A DNA stretch of 64,000 nt from Gallionella sp. (GCA_028699065.1 JAQVVH010000001.1:357860-421859); one strand, 5' to 3'. Positions 37,339-47,175 are shown, counted from the stretch's first letter. Numbers and translations: made by a program. The notes: generated by a model from the letters alone, not told the origin.

Positions 37339-38268
37339 TTAGAAATACCCTTCTTTCTTTCTCAGTTCCATGGATGCCTCGGAGGTCTGATCATCCAGCC
37401 GTGTCGCCCCGCGTTCGGTGATGCGCGTGGTCGCGGTTTCTTCGATGATTTCTTCCACTGTGCGTGCGGCAGATTCCACTGGTGCGGTACACGTCATGTC
37501 GCCCACGGTGCGGAAACGCACGCTCAGCACTTCGACTGTTTCGCCGGCGCGCGGCGGGGTAAGCGCGGTCACGGGCACCAGCTGGCCATTGCGCCGGATG
37601 ATCTCCCGGTCATGCGCGTAGTAGATGTTCGGTATGTGCAGATTCTCACGGGCGATGTATTGCCAGATATCCATCTCGGTCCAGTTGCTGATCGGAAACA
37701 CGCGAATGTTCTCGCCGACGTGAACCCGGGTGTTATAAATATCCCATAATTCCGGACGCTGGTTTTTAGGATCCCATTGGCCGAATTCATCGCGAAACGA
37801 GAAGATGCGCTCCTTGGCGCGCGCCTTTTCCTCGTCGCGCCGCGCACCGCCCAGACAGGCATCGAAACCAAACTCTTCAATCGTCTCCAGCAGCGTGACC
37901 GACTGGTACGGGTTGCGCGGCTTGCTTTCGTCCTTGATGACGATGCTGCCGCGCTTGATGGAATCCTCCAGCGAACGCACGATGAGCCGCTCTCCCAGAT
38001 CGGCGGCCAGCTTGTCGCGACACGCAATCACCTCGGGAAAGTTGTGCTCGGTGTCGATATGCACCAGCGGAAACGGGAACTTCGCCGGACGGAATGCCTT
38101 CTCGGCCAGACGCAGCATCACGATGGAATCCTTGCCGCCGGAAAACAGCAGCGCGGGATTTTTACACTCGGCCGCGACCTCTCGCATGATGTGAATGGAT
38201 TCGCTTTCCAGCGTATCCAGATGAGTGAAGTGAGGTGTACTCATTGTGAATCTCTCTGTCGGTTTCAT
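37339..38268 (-). CDS. cysD: Sulfate adenylyltransferase subunit 2
   Basis: Catalytic subunit making APS from sulfate and ATP. The PP-loop is [13 protein letters not shown]; later parts [12 protein letters not shown] and [15 protein letters not shown] are typical. With the start at 38268 it has 309 residues and a good ribosome site (GAGGA 5 nt upstream). An internal ATG at 38244 ([15 protein letters not shown]) fits the E. coli start better, so the true start is open. It sits between cysH and cysN. Confidence 0.95.
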   Translation of the reverse strand: MKPTERFTMSTPHFTHLDTLESESIHIMREVAAECKNPALLFSGGKDSIVMLRLAEKAFRPAKFPFPLVHIDTEHNFPEVIACRDKLAADLGERLIVRSLEDSIKRGSIVIKDESKPRNPYQSVTLLETIEEFGFDACLGGARRDEEKARAKERIFSFRDEFGQWDPKNQRPELWDIYNTRVHVGENIRVFPISNWTEMDIWQYIARENLHIPNIYYAHDREIIRRNGQLVPVTALTPPRAGETVEVLSVRFRTVGDMTCTAPVESAARTVEEIIEETATTRITERGATRLDDQTSEASMELRKKEGYF

Positions 38269-38285
38269 GTATTCCTCATCCTTGT

Positions 38286-39092
38286 TCAGGCCGTTTGTTC
38301 CTGCCTTGCGACTGGCCGCGCCGCAATCTCGATGATGCGCTCGCAGCTCGCTGGCAACGATGGATTACTCGCCACCTGCATACCGCTGCCGTGCGCAACC
38401 TTGTTTCGCTGCCCAACGTGCAATCCGCACTCCTTGCTTTCCGGATCCTCCCACCACCAGCGGCCGGCACGAATATCCTCGCCTGGCGAAACGGAACGCG
38501 TGCATGGTGCACAACCAAGGCTGGGGTAGAACTGGTCGTGCAACTTGTTGTAAGGCACATCGTTCTGGCGGATGTAGGCCCACACGTCCTTGTTGCTCCA
38601 TTCCAGCAGCGGGTTGAATTTTTGCAAGCTGTTGTCCGCATCGAAGGAAGAGGCTTCCAGCCTCCCGCGTGTCACAGCCTGGTCACGACGCATACCGGTG
38701 ATCCACGCGCCCTTGCCTTTCAAAGCACGACGCAGCGGCTCCACCTTGCGCGTGAAGCAGCAGCCTTTGCGGTTTTCCACGCTGTCGTAGAAACCGTTGA
38801 TGCCATGCTGCGACACGTATTTCTCGACTAGTTCATTGTTCGGGAAATACACCGTCAACGGCACGCTGTAACGCTGACGTACTTCCTGAATCAGGTCGTA
38901 GGTCTCTTTCGGCAAACGGCCGGTGTCGAGACTGAACATGGCGATGTCGGGTTGGTATTTGGCAATCAGGTCGGTCAGCACCATATCTTCCGCGCCCAGA
39001 CTGTTGGCAAACACGACCGGCGCGAAGTCTGCAACGGCCTGCTGCAACAACAACAAGGTTTCGGCAATCTTGTGATTTAAGTCTGTACTCAT
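38286..39092 (-). CDS. cysH: Adenylyl-sulfate (APS) reductase, assimilatory
   Basis: 268 residues. Reduces activated sulfate to sulfite with thioredoxin. It has the two Cys pairs (GCCFTRK and GCAPCTR) that hold a 4Fe-4S cluster and mark the APS-using type rather than the PAPS-using enterobacterial enzyme. The redox Cys is in ECGLH near residue 225. The lack of cysC and of a CysN-C fusion agrees with direct APS use. The start overlaps the cysI stop (ATGA). Confidence 0.95.
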   Translation of the reverse strand: MSTDLNHKIAETLLLLQQAVADFAPVVFANSLGAEDMVLTDLIAKYQPDIAMFSLDTGRLPKETYDLIQEVRQRYSVPLTVYFPNNELVEKYVSQHGINGFYDSVENRKGCCFTRKVEPLRRALKGKGAWITGMRRDQAVTRGRLEASSFDADNSLQKFNPLLEWSNKDVWAYIRQNDVPYNKLHDQFYPSLGCAPCTRSVSPGEDIRAGRWWWEDPESKECGLHVGQRNKVAHGSGMQVASNPSLPASCERIIEIAARPVARQEQTA

Positions 39093-41119
39093 TTTGGCAG
39101 TGCCTCCTTCAGGTCCAGCTGTTTGTCCCGCGATGTCGCAAACTCAGCCGCTCTAATTGTCCAATTGTCGACATTGGCGGTGGCCTTCGCGATAGCGTCA
39201 ATGTCCGTTTCCTGAATCGATGTCACAGCACCTACCGCCTGCTTGAATTCGGCGGAGATTTCTTCCGGTGCGACAAGATTTAGCTCCTGCGCAAGCAACT
39301 GCAGATCATCCTGGCGCTTGCCTCCCAGCAGCTGCGCAACCCCGGAACCGAGCAAGCGCAGAATGGATTCATTGCACTGGGCAGCCTCGATATATTTGCG
39401 CTGGAATACCAGCGCATTACGGTATTCGCGCTCATGCGCCGCCTCGAAGAAATTGGCCCCCACGGTGACCTGGGAGGCGCCGGCACATTCTCCGCCGCCC
39501 AAGTTAAGGACCCGGAAATTGTCCTTCTCGCCAAAGTCGTGCATCACCTCCTGCAACTGATCTTCTGAAACGTCGGCAAGATCTGCCAGCAGCGCCTTAA
39601 AGTGGTCCGCGTCCTGTCGGCGCGCCCAGTCAAAAAATCCGGATTCACCACTTTGAATATAGGCCTGCTGTACGCGCTCGATGGCCAGCCTAATTCGTGC
39701 AGATGGCAAAGATGGTCCCTTCAGCGCCAGTGCACCGCCCGCGCTCCCCTTGCCGGCGAAGTACATCTGGTAATGCGGCACCAGTTTTCCGTGAAGGCGC
39801 TTGGCTTCACCATAAATTCCGATATCGCCCGTCTCCGGCTGGGCACAGCCGTTATGACAACCCGAGACGCGAATATGCAAATCAGCCTTGCCTCCGGAAA
39901 GCATGGGCGCGAGCACCGTGCTGCTGGTGATACCCAGGCGGCAAGTCGATGTGCCGGGGCAGGCGACCACGTTATCGCCGCACACCGGCTCAGCCAGATC
40001 GAGCAGCGCCAAGCCGCCGCGCAGGATCGCCAGCTTGTGTTCCGGCACATTGAACACGGCCAGATTCTGATCCTGGGTCGAGTGCACCTCATTCAGCCCC
40101 AACTCCCGCAACAGCACCGAAATTCCGCGCAGTTGTTCCGCCCTAATATCGCCAATCGGCAAGGCAATGGTGAATACATTCAGTCCGGTCTGACGCTGCG
40201 CAAACACGCGGCGCGGCGCCCCCTGCCCCGGCGCTTCCGCCGCATCCGGCTGGCGCCATTCGCCCTGCGGATAGGCTTGGCCGGACAACGCCTGTTTGGT
40301 GCGCTCAAATTCCTCGCGATACTTTTCGATAAAGCCTTCCGCGCCGAAGCGCTCGACCAGAAACTTGATGCGGGATTTGGCGCGCTTGGTGCGATCGGAA
40401 TATTTGTTATGCAAGCTCACCAGCGCTTCCATCGCAAACAGCAACTCGTTTTCGGTGATGAACTCTTCAACCACAATAGCCTCGCGCGGCTTATGGCCCA
40501 GACCGCCACCCGCACGAATGCGGAATCCCGGCTGGCCCTCTTTCTCAACCGCAATGACGCCGCAATCATGCAGCAATGACTGGGCGCAATCCGATTCGCA
40601 TCCGGAAAAAGCAATCTTGAATTTTCGCGGCAGTTGCTGGTTCAGCGGATTGCGCAGGAAATGCAGCGTCGCGCCCTGCAAATGCGTATTCACATCGACC
40701 CGCTCTTTCGGACAAACGCCCGCCAGCGCGCAGGCCGTCATATTGCGAATCGTGTTGCCGCACGCCTCGCGTGTCGTCATGCCGACGGCGGCCAAGCGGC
40801 GCATCGCCTCGGGCATTTTGACCAGCGGAATGTAATGAATCTGAATGCTCTGCCGCGTTGTCAAATGTGCAATCCGGTGTTGTGAAAACTCTGCTGTCAC
40901 CTCGCCGATGACGCCGAGTTGTTCAGCACTCAAACGCCCACCCGGCACTTTGATGCGCAACATGTTCACGTCCAGCTGACGCTGCCCATAAACACCCTGT
41001 TGCAGGCGAATCGCGGTGAACCGGTCCGGATCAATCTCGCCCCGACCAAAGCTCGCAATGGCCTGTTCGAATCGATCGATTTCTTCCAGATCGGAAAGGT
41101 TATGGATGTGTGTGCTCAT
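39089..41119 (-). CDS. cysI: Sulfite reductase hemoprotein (nitrite/sulfite reductase family)
   Basis: Six-electron reduction of sulfite to sulfide with siroheme and a 4Fe-4S cluster. At 676 residues it is longer than E. coli CysI (570). Two ferredoxin-like/siroheme half repeats are visible: the first has HLTTRQSIQIH, GCESDCAQ and the second TQDQNLAVF, with the cluster Cys in CPGTSTC and CHNGC. About 120 extra C-terminal residues (from FFEAAHEREYR to the end) are mostly helical and have no motif I recognise. No cysJ flavoprotein is near, so the electron donor is unclear. Nitrite use cannot be excluded, but the cys context favours sulfite. Confidence 0.9.
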   Translation of the reverse strand: MSTHIHNLSDLEEIDRFEQAIASFGRGEIDPDRFTAIRLQQGVYGQRQLDVNMLRIKVPGGRLSAEQLGVIGEVTAEFSQHRIAHLTTRQSIQIHYIPLVKMPEAMRRLAAVGMTTREACGNTIRNMTACALAGVCPKERVDVNTHLQGATLHFLRNPLNQQLPRKFKIAFSGCESDCAQSLLHDCGVIAVEKEGQPGFRIRAGGGLGHKPREAIVVEEFITENELLFAMEALVSLHNKYSDRTKRAKSRIKFLVERFGAEGFIEKYREEFERTKQALSGQAYPQGEWRQPDAAEAPGQGAPRRVFAQRQTGLNVFTIALPIGDIRAEQLRGISVLLRELGLNEVHSTQDQNLAVFNVPEHKLAILRGGLALLDLAEPVCGDNVVACPGTSTCRLGITSSTVLAPMLSGGKADLHIRVSGCHNGCAQPETGDIGIYGEAKRLHGKLVPHYQMYFAGKGSAGGALALKGPSLPSARIRLAIERVQQAYIQSGESGFFDWARRQDADHFKALLADLADVSEDQLQEVMHDFGEKDNFRVLNLGGGECAGASQVTVGANFFEAAHEREYRNALVFQRKYIEAAQCNESILRLLGSGVAQLLGGKRQDDLQLLAQELNLVAPEEISAEFKQAVGAVTSIQETDIDAIAKATANVDNWTIRAAEFATSRDKQLDLKEALPK

Positions 41120-41140
41120 TTCAATTTCCTCAATTCAAAT

Positions 41141-41923
41141 TTAGTTCAATGCCAATCGCGTCCCGATAACCAGCAGCATCGTCGCCAGGATGGGCCGCAA
41201 TATTTTTTCCGGGACCTTTGCCGAAAGATGGCTGCCGATGTAGATGCCCGGCAGAGAACCCAACAACAGGCTGCCCAACAGAACGAGATCCACCGTGCCC
41301 AGTGCCAGATGTCCCAGCCCCGCAACTGCGGTGAGCGGAACGGCATGCGCAATATCGGTCCCCACCACCTTGACTGCGGACAAGCGCGGATACAGAAATA
41401 GCAGCGCCACCGTGCCCAGCACGCCGGCGCCGATGGAAGAAATCGTGACCAGCGCACCCACAACAACACCGGTGGCAATCGTGGCGGCGGGTAAATGACG
41501 CTCGTGCAATTCGCGCACAGTGCCACCTTCACGCTGTGCAAGTTTGCGTATCCAATCCTTCAGAAGCAGCGCAACAGCGGTTAGCACCAGCGCCACGCTA
41601 AGCACGCCAGTCACCACCCCCTTGAGGGTCTTCTCATCCAGCGCGATGAACTTCAACAACGCAAGCGTAAACAATGCGGCGGGCAGACTGCCCAAGGCCA
41701 GCAGACCGACAATCTTCCACTCCACCGTACCGTTGCGGCCGTGTACCCAGCCGCCCATGGCCTTGGTAATGGAGGCATAAAGCAGATCGGTGCCGACCGC
41801 TGTAGCGGGTGACACACCGAAGAACAACACCAGCAAAGGCGTCATAAGCGAGCCCCCACCGACGCCGGTGACGCCGACGATGAGCCCAACCAGAAAACCC
41901 GAGAATGTATAAAGCCAATCCAT
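41141..41923 (-). CDS. TSUP family transporter (TauE/SafE-like)
   Basis: 260 residues with eight or so membrane helices. The paired TSUP motifs are visible: GVTGVGGGSLMTPLLVL near the N-terminus and ISSIGAGVLGTVALLFLYP in the second half. Being first in the sulfate-assimilation run, 21 nt before cysI, it probably moves sulfate or sulfite, but direction and substrate are not shown by sequence. The start faces cysB across a 104-nt shared region. Confidence 0.9.
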   Translation of the reverse strand: MDWLYTFSGFLVGLIVGVTGVGGGSLMTPLLVLFFGVSPATAVGTDLLYASITKAMGGWVHGRNGTVEWKIVGLLALGSLPAALFTLALLKFIALDEKTLKGVVTGVLSVALVLTAVALLLKDWIRKLAQREGGTVRELHERHLPAATIATGVVVGALVTISSIGAGVLGTVALLFLYPRLSAVKVVGTDIAHAVPLTAVAGLGHLALGTVDLVLLGSLLLGSLPGIYIGSHLSAKVPEKILRPILATMLLVIGTRLALN

Positions 41924-41992
41924 GATTACGCCCGTAAATCAATTCGGGGCGAATTCTAGGGCGCTCGATTTATTCCATGAAATACTTTAAAG

Positions 41993-42002
41993 TTAGATCT
42001 AA
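41993..42002. promoter_or_regulatory. Palindrome in TSUP-cysB divergent region
   Basis: TTAGATCTAA is a perfect 10-bp palindrome in the AT-rich 104-nt gap between the TSUP gene and cysB. It could be part of a CysB site for autoregulation and cys-operon activation. CysB sites are poorly conserved, so this is a guess from position. Confidence 0.3.
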
Positions 42003-42027
42003 ATAACATTATCGAATATAAAGAACG

Positions 42028-42954
42028 ATGAACATCCAGCAACTGCGCTATCTGAATGAAGTCGCCCGCTGCAATCTGAACATCTCTGAAGCCGCCGCGG
42101 CCCTGTACACCTCACAGCCGGGCGTCAGCAAGCAGATTCGCCTGCTGGAGGAGGAGCTCGGCATCGACATCTTCGTGCGCAACGGCAAACGCCTGGTCGC
42201 CGTGACCGATCCCGGCCGCGAGGTGCTGGACATCGCCCGGCGCGTGCTGCAGGAAACCGAAAATCTGAAGCACGTTGGCCGCGAATTCAAACAACAGGAA
42301 AGTGGCACCCTGACGATTGCGACTACCCATACCCAGGCGCGCTATGCCCTGCCGGAAGTCGTGAGGGCGTTCACCCGTGCCTATCCGGAAGTCAAGCTGG
42401 GATTGCATCAGGGAAATCCGACCCAGATTGCCGAGCAGGTGCTGAGCGGTGAGGCCGACATCGGTATCGCCACCGAAAGCCTCGCGCTCTACGAAGCGCT
42501 GGTTACTCTGCCCTGTTATGAATGGCACCATTGCGTGGTGACACCGCCCGATCATCCGCTGCTAAAGGAAAAACGGCTGACCCTGAAAAAGCTGGCGCAA
42601 TATCCCATCATCACCTACGACTTTGCTTTCACCGGACGCAACAAGATCAACCAGGCGTTCAGCGAAGCCGGCATCATGCCGAACATCGCGCTCACCGCCA
42701 TCGATGCCGACGTGATCAAAACTTATGTCGAGCTCGGACTGGGTGTGGGCATCGTCGCGCAAATGGCGTTTGTCCCGGAGCGGGACAACGGATTGCGCAT
42801 GATCGATGCGGGGCATCTGATCACCCCCAGCACGACGCGGATTGCGATCCGCAAGAACCAGTATCTGCGCGGCTTCGGTTACCACTTCATCGAGCTATTC
42901 GCGCCACATTTGACGCGCGATGTTGTTTCCCGCGCCCTGCACCTGACACAATAG
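42028..42954 (+). CDS. cysB: LysR-type regulator CysB
   Basis: 308 residues. The winged-helix N-terminus (MNIQQLRYLNEVAR, then NISEAAAALYTSQPGVSKQI) and the effector domain with THTQARYALP match CysB/Cbl, where the Thr of this segment helps bind sulfate or N-acetylserine. It lies divergent from the TSUP-cysIHDN run, whose activator it most likely is. CysB is preferred over Cbl since it is the only such gene in view. Confidence 0.92.
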   Translation: MNIQQLRYLNEVARCNLNISEAAAALYTSQPGVSKQIRLLEEELGIDIFVRNGKRLVAVTDPGREVLDIARRVLQETENLKHVGREFKQQESGTLTIATTHTQARYALPEVVRAFTRAYPEVKLGLHQGNPTQIAEQVLSGEADIGIATESLALYEALVTLPCYEWHHCVVTPPDHPLLKEKRLTLKKLAQYPIITYDFAFTGRNKINQAFSEAGIMPNIALTAIDADVIKTYVELGLGVGIVAQMAFVPERDNGLRMIDAGHLITPSTTRIAIRKNQYLRGFGYHFIELFAPHLTRDVVSRALHLTQ

Positions 42955-42983
42955 TTCCAATTCGCAACACATTACCGACATGG

Positions 42984-43012
42984 TTGAAACTTTCACACAC
43001 CTTCGCTAGTCT
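42984..43012 (+). promoter_or_regulatory. Possible sigma-70 promoter of the Bax-inhibitor gene
   Basis: TTGAAA (42984-42989), a 17-nt spacer and TAGTCT (43007-43012), 45 nt before the start codon. The -35 is good and the -10 weak. Confidence 0.4.
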
Positions 43013-43057
43013 TACGCCCGCAATGGCACCACCCGCCCCTTTCAAGGAGACTTAAAT

Positions 43058-43741
43058 ATGCAATTCCAGACCATTACTCAGACCGGCACTATCGCCGCCC
43101 AGCAAAATAAGGTGCTGCGCAATACCTACATGATGCTGGCGCTATCCATGATTCCTACCGTCATTGGTGCGAATATCGGCGCCTCGATGAATTTTTCGTT
43201 CATGGCTGAAAGTCCGATCATGAGCGCACTGCTGATGTTCGGCGCCATGTTCGGCATGCTGTTTGCCGTCAGCGCCTTGCGCAACAGCGTTTGGGGCATC
43301 GCTGCACTGCTCGGCTTTACTTTTGTTGCCGGCGTTTTTCTCGGCCCCATTCTGCAGGTTGCGCTGCAGTTGTCGAATGGGGCGGAACTTGTTGGCATGG
43401 CCGCCGGTGGCACCGGCCTGATTTTCTTCTCGCTGGCGACGATCGCCACTGTGACGAAAAAGGATTTCAGCTTCATGGGCAAATTTCTGTTCATCGGGCT
43501 GATCATGCTGATCGTTGCCTCGCTGGCCAACCTGTTCTTCCAGGTGCCCGCATTGACGCTGACTATTTCGGCGGTCGCCGTGCTGATTTTCTCGGCCTAC
43601 ATTCTGTTTGATGTCAGCCGTATCGTGCATGGCGGCGAAACCAACTACATCATGGCGACACTGGGTATTTACATGAGCATCTACAATTTGTTCATCAATC
43701 TGCTGCAGTTGCTGATGGCCTTCGGCGGACAGCGCGACTAG
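43058..43741 (+). CDS. Bax inhibitor-1 / YccA family membrane protein
   Basis: 227 residues, seven membrane helices, no signal peptide. The family's C-terminal hallmark is present (SAYILFDVSRIVHGGETNYI followed by SIYNLFINLLQLL). Members include YccA, which restrains the FtsH protease, and BsYetJ, a pH-gated calcium leak channel. Which role applies here cannot be told. Ribosome site AAGGAG 9 nt upstream. A clear terminator follows, so it is monocistronic. Confidence 0.93.
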   Translation: MQFQTITQTGTIAAQQNKVLRNTYMMLALSMIPTVIGANIGASMNFSFMAESPIMSALLMFGAMFGMLFAVSALRNSVWGIAALLGFTFVAGVFLGPILQVALQLSNGAELVGMAAGGTGLIFFSLATIATVTKKDFSFMGKFLFIGLIMLIVASLANLFFQVPALTLTISAVAVLIFSAYILFDVSRIVHGGETNYIMATLGIYMSIYNLFINLLQLLMAFGGQRD

Positions 43742-43760
43742 GCCGCAATTGCATTTCACG

Positions 43761-43783
43761 GGCGGCTTCGGCCGCCTTTTTGT
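43761..43783 (+). terminator. Terminator after the Bax-inhibitor gene
   Basis: GGCGGC, loop TTCG, GCCGCC (43761-43776), then TTTTTGTTTT. A compact UUCG-loop intrinsic terminator. Confidence 0.9.
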
Positions 43784-43806
43784 TTTCTCAATGTATTGTG
43801 ATCGCC

Positions 43807-44157
43807 ATGAAACTGGATGACTTTTTGCAGCACCTTGCGCGCGCCCCCGCAGACGTGACCTTCGCGGACACGATTGCAACCATCGAAGCGGCTTACGAAT
43901 TCGCCCCGGCCGCTTTTACCAATGGCGCCTTGCGCAACGAGGCCGGACAGAATAACGGCTCTTGCAAGATATTCGCCTTCGGCCGCTTGCAGCAGCTTTC
44001 GGAAGCACAGACATTGCACTGCTTCGGTGAGTATTACCGCAAGGATGTCCTCGAAAACCCGGAAGGTAGCGACCACCAGAACATCCGCAGCTTCATGCGG
44101 TCCGGCTGGACAGGCATTGTTTTTGAAAGCGAAGCGCTGACACCCAGACGAAGCTGA
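43807..44157 (+). CDS. HopJ-family protein
   Basis: 116 residues from the ATG at 43807 (MKLDDFLQHLARAP). It matches the HopJ type III effector family, named from Pseudomonas syringae but widespread in free-living proteobacteria without secretion systems. Key stretches: TIATIEAAYEF, NGSCKIFAFGRL, HCFGEYYRKDVLENP. There is no signal peptide or type III gene here, so a housekeeping role is likely and unknown. The stop abuts the end of the facing rhodanese gene. Confidence 0.85.
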   Translation: MKLDDFLQHLARAPADVTFADTIATIEAAYEFAPAAFTNGALRNEAGQNNGSCKIFAFGRLQQLSEAQTLHCFGEYYRKDVLENPEGSDHQNIRSFMRSGWTGIVFESEALTPRRS

Positions 44158-44622
44158 TTATTTCGGGCGGCGCTGTTCCGGCCGCACGCGCGGCACAAGC
44201 AATTCATCACCGGTGTCCGGATCGATCCGTTCACCCGCCGCATTCTCCAGCGGCAATTCGGCATCGTTCCAGCCGCGCACACCCAGTTTTAGCGAAACAA
44301 CATGGCTAAAACCCATTTTCTGCAACACATCGGCAGCCAGTACCGAGCGCTTGCCGGAGCGGCAAATCACCACAATCTCGCGCTCCCGCCCACGCGCCAG
44401 TTCCGGCTCGGTTTCGTCGTAATCCCATTCGCAGGATTGCTCCAGCACACCGCGCGGCACATTGACCGATCCGGGAATACGCAGCGCCGCGAATTCCGCC
44501 GGTTCACGGATATCGAGCAGGTACGGCATCTCCACGGTACCAAACCGCCGCCCCAAATCCCACGGCGTCACCTCCCTGATCCGGGTTAACGCATCGGCAA
44601 CGAAATCGTCATAACGTTTCAT
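44158..44622 (-). CDS. Rhodanese-domain protein
   Basis: 154 residues with one rhodanese domain: [23 protein letters not shown], and the catalytic Cys in VICRSGKRS. It may carry persulfide sulfur. The insert between these motifs ([19 protein letters not shown]) is found in a common proteobacterial subgroup. The start overlaps the rlmD stop by ATGA, but no functional link to rRNA methylation is known to me. Confidence 0.9.
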   Translation of the reverse strand: MKRYDDFVADALTRIREVTPWDLGRRFGTVEMPYLLDIREPAEFAALRIPGSVNVPRGVLEQSCEWDYDETEPELARGREREIVVICRSGKRSVLAADVLQKMGFSHVVSLKLGVRGWNDAELPLENAAGERIDPDTGDELLVPRVRPEQRRPK

Positions 44623-45929
44623 GGCAATTCAAAAACCGCGATGGACTCGACATGCGAGGTCTGCGGAAACATATTCATGACACCCGCCGACTTGAGCACA
44701 TAACCGTGAACCTGCACGAGAATTTCTGCGTCGCGCGCCAGTGTCGCCGGGTTGCAGCTGACATAGACGATGCGCTTGGGCGCAATCTCCGGCGTAATCG
44801 CCTTGATCAGTTCCACCGCGCCGTCACGTGGAGGATCGACCAGCCACTTGTCAAAAGCGCCATGTTCCGCAAGCAGTGCCTCATTCATCTCGAACAGATT
44901 CATCGCCGCAAACCGGGCATTCGCCGACAAGCCATTATGTGCGGCATTTTGTTCGGCGCGCCTCACCAACGCGGCACTGCCCTCGACCCCCAGCACCTGC
45001 GCACCGCTGCGCGCGATCGGCAAAGTAAAATTGCCCAGCCCGCAGAAAAAGTCGGCGATTTTTTCGCCAGACTGCGGATCGAGCAGGCGGATGGCGCGGT
45101 GCACCATTACGCGGTTCAACTGATGATTGACCTGGGTGAATTCCGAGGGCGCAAACGGCATCTCAATATTGAATTCGGGTAGCGTGTAGGTCAACGCGGG
45201 TGCGGCAAGCGGATGAAAAGGATAGAGGCTGTCCGGGCCTTTCGGCTGCAACCATATCTGGACGTCATAGGCGTCCGCAAACGCGCGTAGCGCAGCCTCA
45301 TCCTGTTCGGTCAGCGGCGCCATAATACGCAGCACCAGCACATCTACCTGGTCACCGCAGGCCACCTCGATCTGCGGCAGGCGATCGCGAATCGACAGGC
45401 CGTCCACCAGCGTTGCGAGCGGTGCAATCAATGCGGAAATTTTGGGCGGCAGAATTTCGCAACTCGACATATCGGCAACATAGCTGCTGCGTTTTTCGTG
45501 GAAGCCCACCAGCATCTTGCTTTTTTTCAGCACATAGCGCGCAGACAGCCGCGCGCGCTGGCGATAACCCCACGGCAGTCCGTAAATCGGTGGCAGCAGC
45601 ACATCCGGTGTGACCTTGCCGATGCGCTGCAGATTGTCTTCCAGAATGCGCTGCTTGGCCGCCACCTGCGCGGCCGCGTCAAGGTGCTGCATCGAGCAGC
45701 CCCCGCACACGCCGAAATGCGAACACTTGGGTGCCGTACGCATGAAAGACGGTTTCAACACCCCGGTTACTTGCGCATTTTCATAGCTGGGCTTTTTTCG
45801 GTAGGACGAATAAGTAACCTGCTCGCCGGTAATGGCGCCTTCGATAAAGATCACCTTGCCATCGGCGTGAGCGACGCCTCGGCCTTCCTGGTCTATGGAT
45901 TCAACAGTGACAGAAGTATTCATACTCAT
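44619..45929 (-). CDS. rlmD: 23S rRNA (uracil-1939-C5)-methyltransferase
   Basis: SAM-dependent methylase of U1939 in 23S rRNA. From the ATG at 45927-45929 ([11 protein letters not shown]) it has 436 residues; a longer frame from 45998 runs inside vanZ. It has an N-terminal TRAM domain, a 4Fe-4S motif ([10 protein letters not shown]), the SAM site [14 protein letters not shown], and the nucleophile Cys in [12 protein letters not shown]. It overlaps vanZ and the rhodanese gene by 4 nt at each end. Confidence 0.94.
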   Translation of the reverse strand: MSMNTSVTVESIDQEGRGVAHADGKVIFIEGAITGEQVTYSSYRKKPSYENAQVTGVLKPSFMRTAPKCSHFGVCGGCSMQHLDAAAQVAAKQRILEDNLQRIGKVTPDVLLPPIYGLPWGYRQRARLSARYVLKKSKMLVGFHEKRSSYVADMSSCEILPPKISALIAPLATLVDGLSIRDRLPQIEVACGDQVDVLVLRIMAPLTEQDEAALRAFADAYDVQIWLQPKGPDSLYPFHPLAAPALTYTLPEFNIEMPFAPSEFTQVNHQLNRVMVHRAIRLLDPQSGEKIADFFCGLGNFTLPIARSGAQVLGVEGSAALVRRAEQNAAHNGLSANARFAAMNLFEMNEALLAEHGAFDKWLVDPPRDGAVELIKAITPEIAPKRIVYVSCNPATLARDAEILVQVHGYVLKSAGVMNMFPQTSHVESIAVFELP

Positions 45930-46315
45930 GGAACAGAGGGTTGGTTCAGTCGCGCTTCCAGCGCGGCGTAAATTCGGCCGGCATCCGTGCGGGCCCAAAC
46001 CCAGCCCAGCAGAACACCGGTAGTATTGGCGACCATGTCGGCGACTTCAAAAAACCGGTAGCCGGTAAAACTCTGCAAAATTTCCAGCGATACGCCGAGC
46101 AGAATCAACAAACCGGCGGCAAGCAACCGCGATGTGTGCTGCAAATAAATTTGTGCGAACCACAACATCAGCAGACCGTAGGCCAGCGCATGTTCGAGTT
46201 TATCGGCATTCCAGAAACGCACCGGCTCTGGTGGATTCGGCGTCAATGAAATGAAAATGACGACTCCGACCCAAGCCCAGCCCAACACCAACCAGATTGT
46301 GCGCAAATGTCGCAT
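45926..46315 (-). CDS. VanZ-family membrane protein
   Basis: 129 residues from the ATG at 46313-46315 ([10 protein letters not shown]); the longer open frame overlaps the exonuclease gene and is rejected. Four predicted helices. VanZ-like motifs: [16 protein letters not shown] and [25 protein letters not shown]. VanZ gives teicoplanin tolerance in enterococci, but chromosomal homologues in proteobacteria have no known role. Coupled to rlmD by ATGA. Confidence 0.88.
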   Translation of the reverse strand: MRHLRTIWLVLGWAWVGVVIFISLTPNPPEPVRFWNADKLEHALAYGLLMLWFAQIYLQHTSRLLAAGLLILLGVSLEILQSFTGYRFFEVADMVANTTGVLLGWVWARTDAGRIYAALEARLNQPSVP

Positions 46316-46320
46316 GCCAA

Positions 46321-47094
46321 TTAGCTCCAGGCCGCGAGATATTCCGCCCAGGGGGCTTCGCTGGATTTGCCCAGCACGCTGCGCACCAGTGCCAATTCCT
46401 GCTCGTAGCGGGCTTTGGTGAACTGCCCGCGCATCAGCTGAAAGCGCGCGAATACCAGCCAGGTATTCACCACATCGGTCTCGCAGTAATTGCGGATTTC
46501 GGCCAGACGCCCCTGCTGATAGGCTTCCCACACCTTACTGCCGTCCATGCCGAGCTTGCCGGGGAAACCAATCAGCTTGGCCAGTTCGTCCAGCGGAGCA
46601 TTGGCCCGACCGGTGTAGAGCGCGAGCAGATCCATCAGGTCGAGGTGGCGAGTGTGATAGCGGCTGAGGTAGTTGTTCCACTTGAAGTCACGATCGTCCT
46701 CGCCCATGTCCCAGTAACGCGGGCACTGCACGCCGTGAATCAGCCCGCGATAGTGCAGCACCGGCAAATCAAAACCGCTACCGTTCCAGCTCACCAGTTG
46801 CGGCGTGTATTTCTCGATACCGTCGAAGAAACGCTGGATCAGGCTACCTTCATCCTCGCCCGGCTCGCCCAGCGACCACACTTTGAAGTTATCGCCCTCG
46901 CGCAGCACACAGGAAATCGCCGCAACCCGGTGCAAATGATGCTGCAGAAAATCATTGCCGTTTTTTTGGCGACGCATCTGAAACGCCATCTCCGCGACTT
47001 CCTTGTCGCTGACAGCCGAATCCAGGTTGTAGAGCCCGCGTAAACCGACAATATCGGGAATAGTTTCAATATCAAAAACAAGAGTGGGATTCAT
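46321..47094 (-). CDS. PolB-type 3'-5' exonuclease
   Basis: 257 residues of the DEDDy exonuclease family related to the proofreading domain of DNA polymerase B, without a polymerase domain. Motifs: FDIETIPD (Asp, Glu) at the N-terminus, SWNGSGFDLPVL in the middle, and YCETDVVNTWLV near the end. Probably a DNA repair or RNA trimming nuclease. It heads the run exonuclease-vanZ-rlmD-rhodanese. Confidence 0.9.
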   Translation of the reverse strand: MNPTLVFDIETIPDIVGLRGLYNLDSAVSDKEVAEMAFQMRRQKNGNDFLQHHLHRVAAISCVLREGDNFKVWSLGEPGEDEGSLIQRFFDGIEKYTPQLVSWNGSGFDLPVLHYRGLIHGVQCPRYWDMGEDDRDFKWNNYLSRYHTRHLDLMDLLALYTGRANAPLDELAKLIGFPGKLGMDGSKVWEAYQQGRLAEIRNYCETDVVNTWLVFARFQLMRGQFTKARYEQELALVRSVLGKSSEAPWAEYLAAWS

Positions 47095-47130
47095 GATTCA
47101 GCCCTGCAAGTGGTGCCGGATGATACCAAG

Positions 47131-47155
47131 AAAAAGGCCGGGCGAACCCGGCCTT
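47131..47155 (-). terminator. Terminator of sodB
   Basis: On the minus strand AAGGCCGGG, loop TTCG, CCCGGCCTT, then TTTC; coordinates 47134-47155 for the stem. Strong intrinsic terminator 20 nt after the sodB stop. Confidence 0.88.
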
Positions 47156-47175
47156 GATCAGCTGTAACGGGGGAT

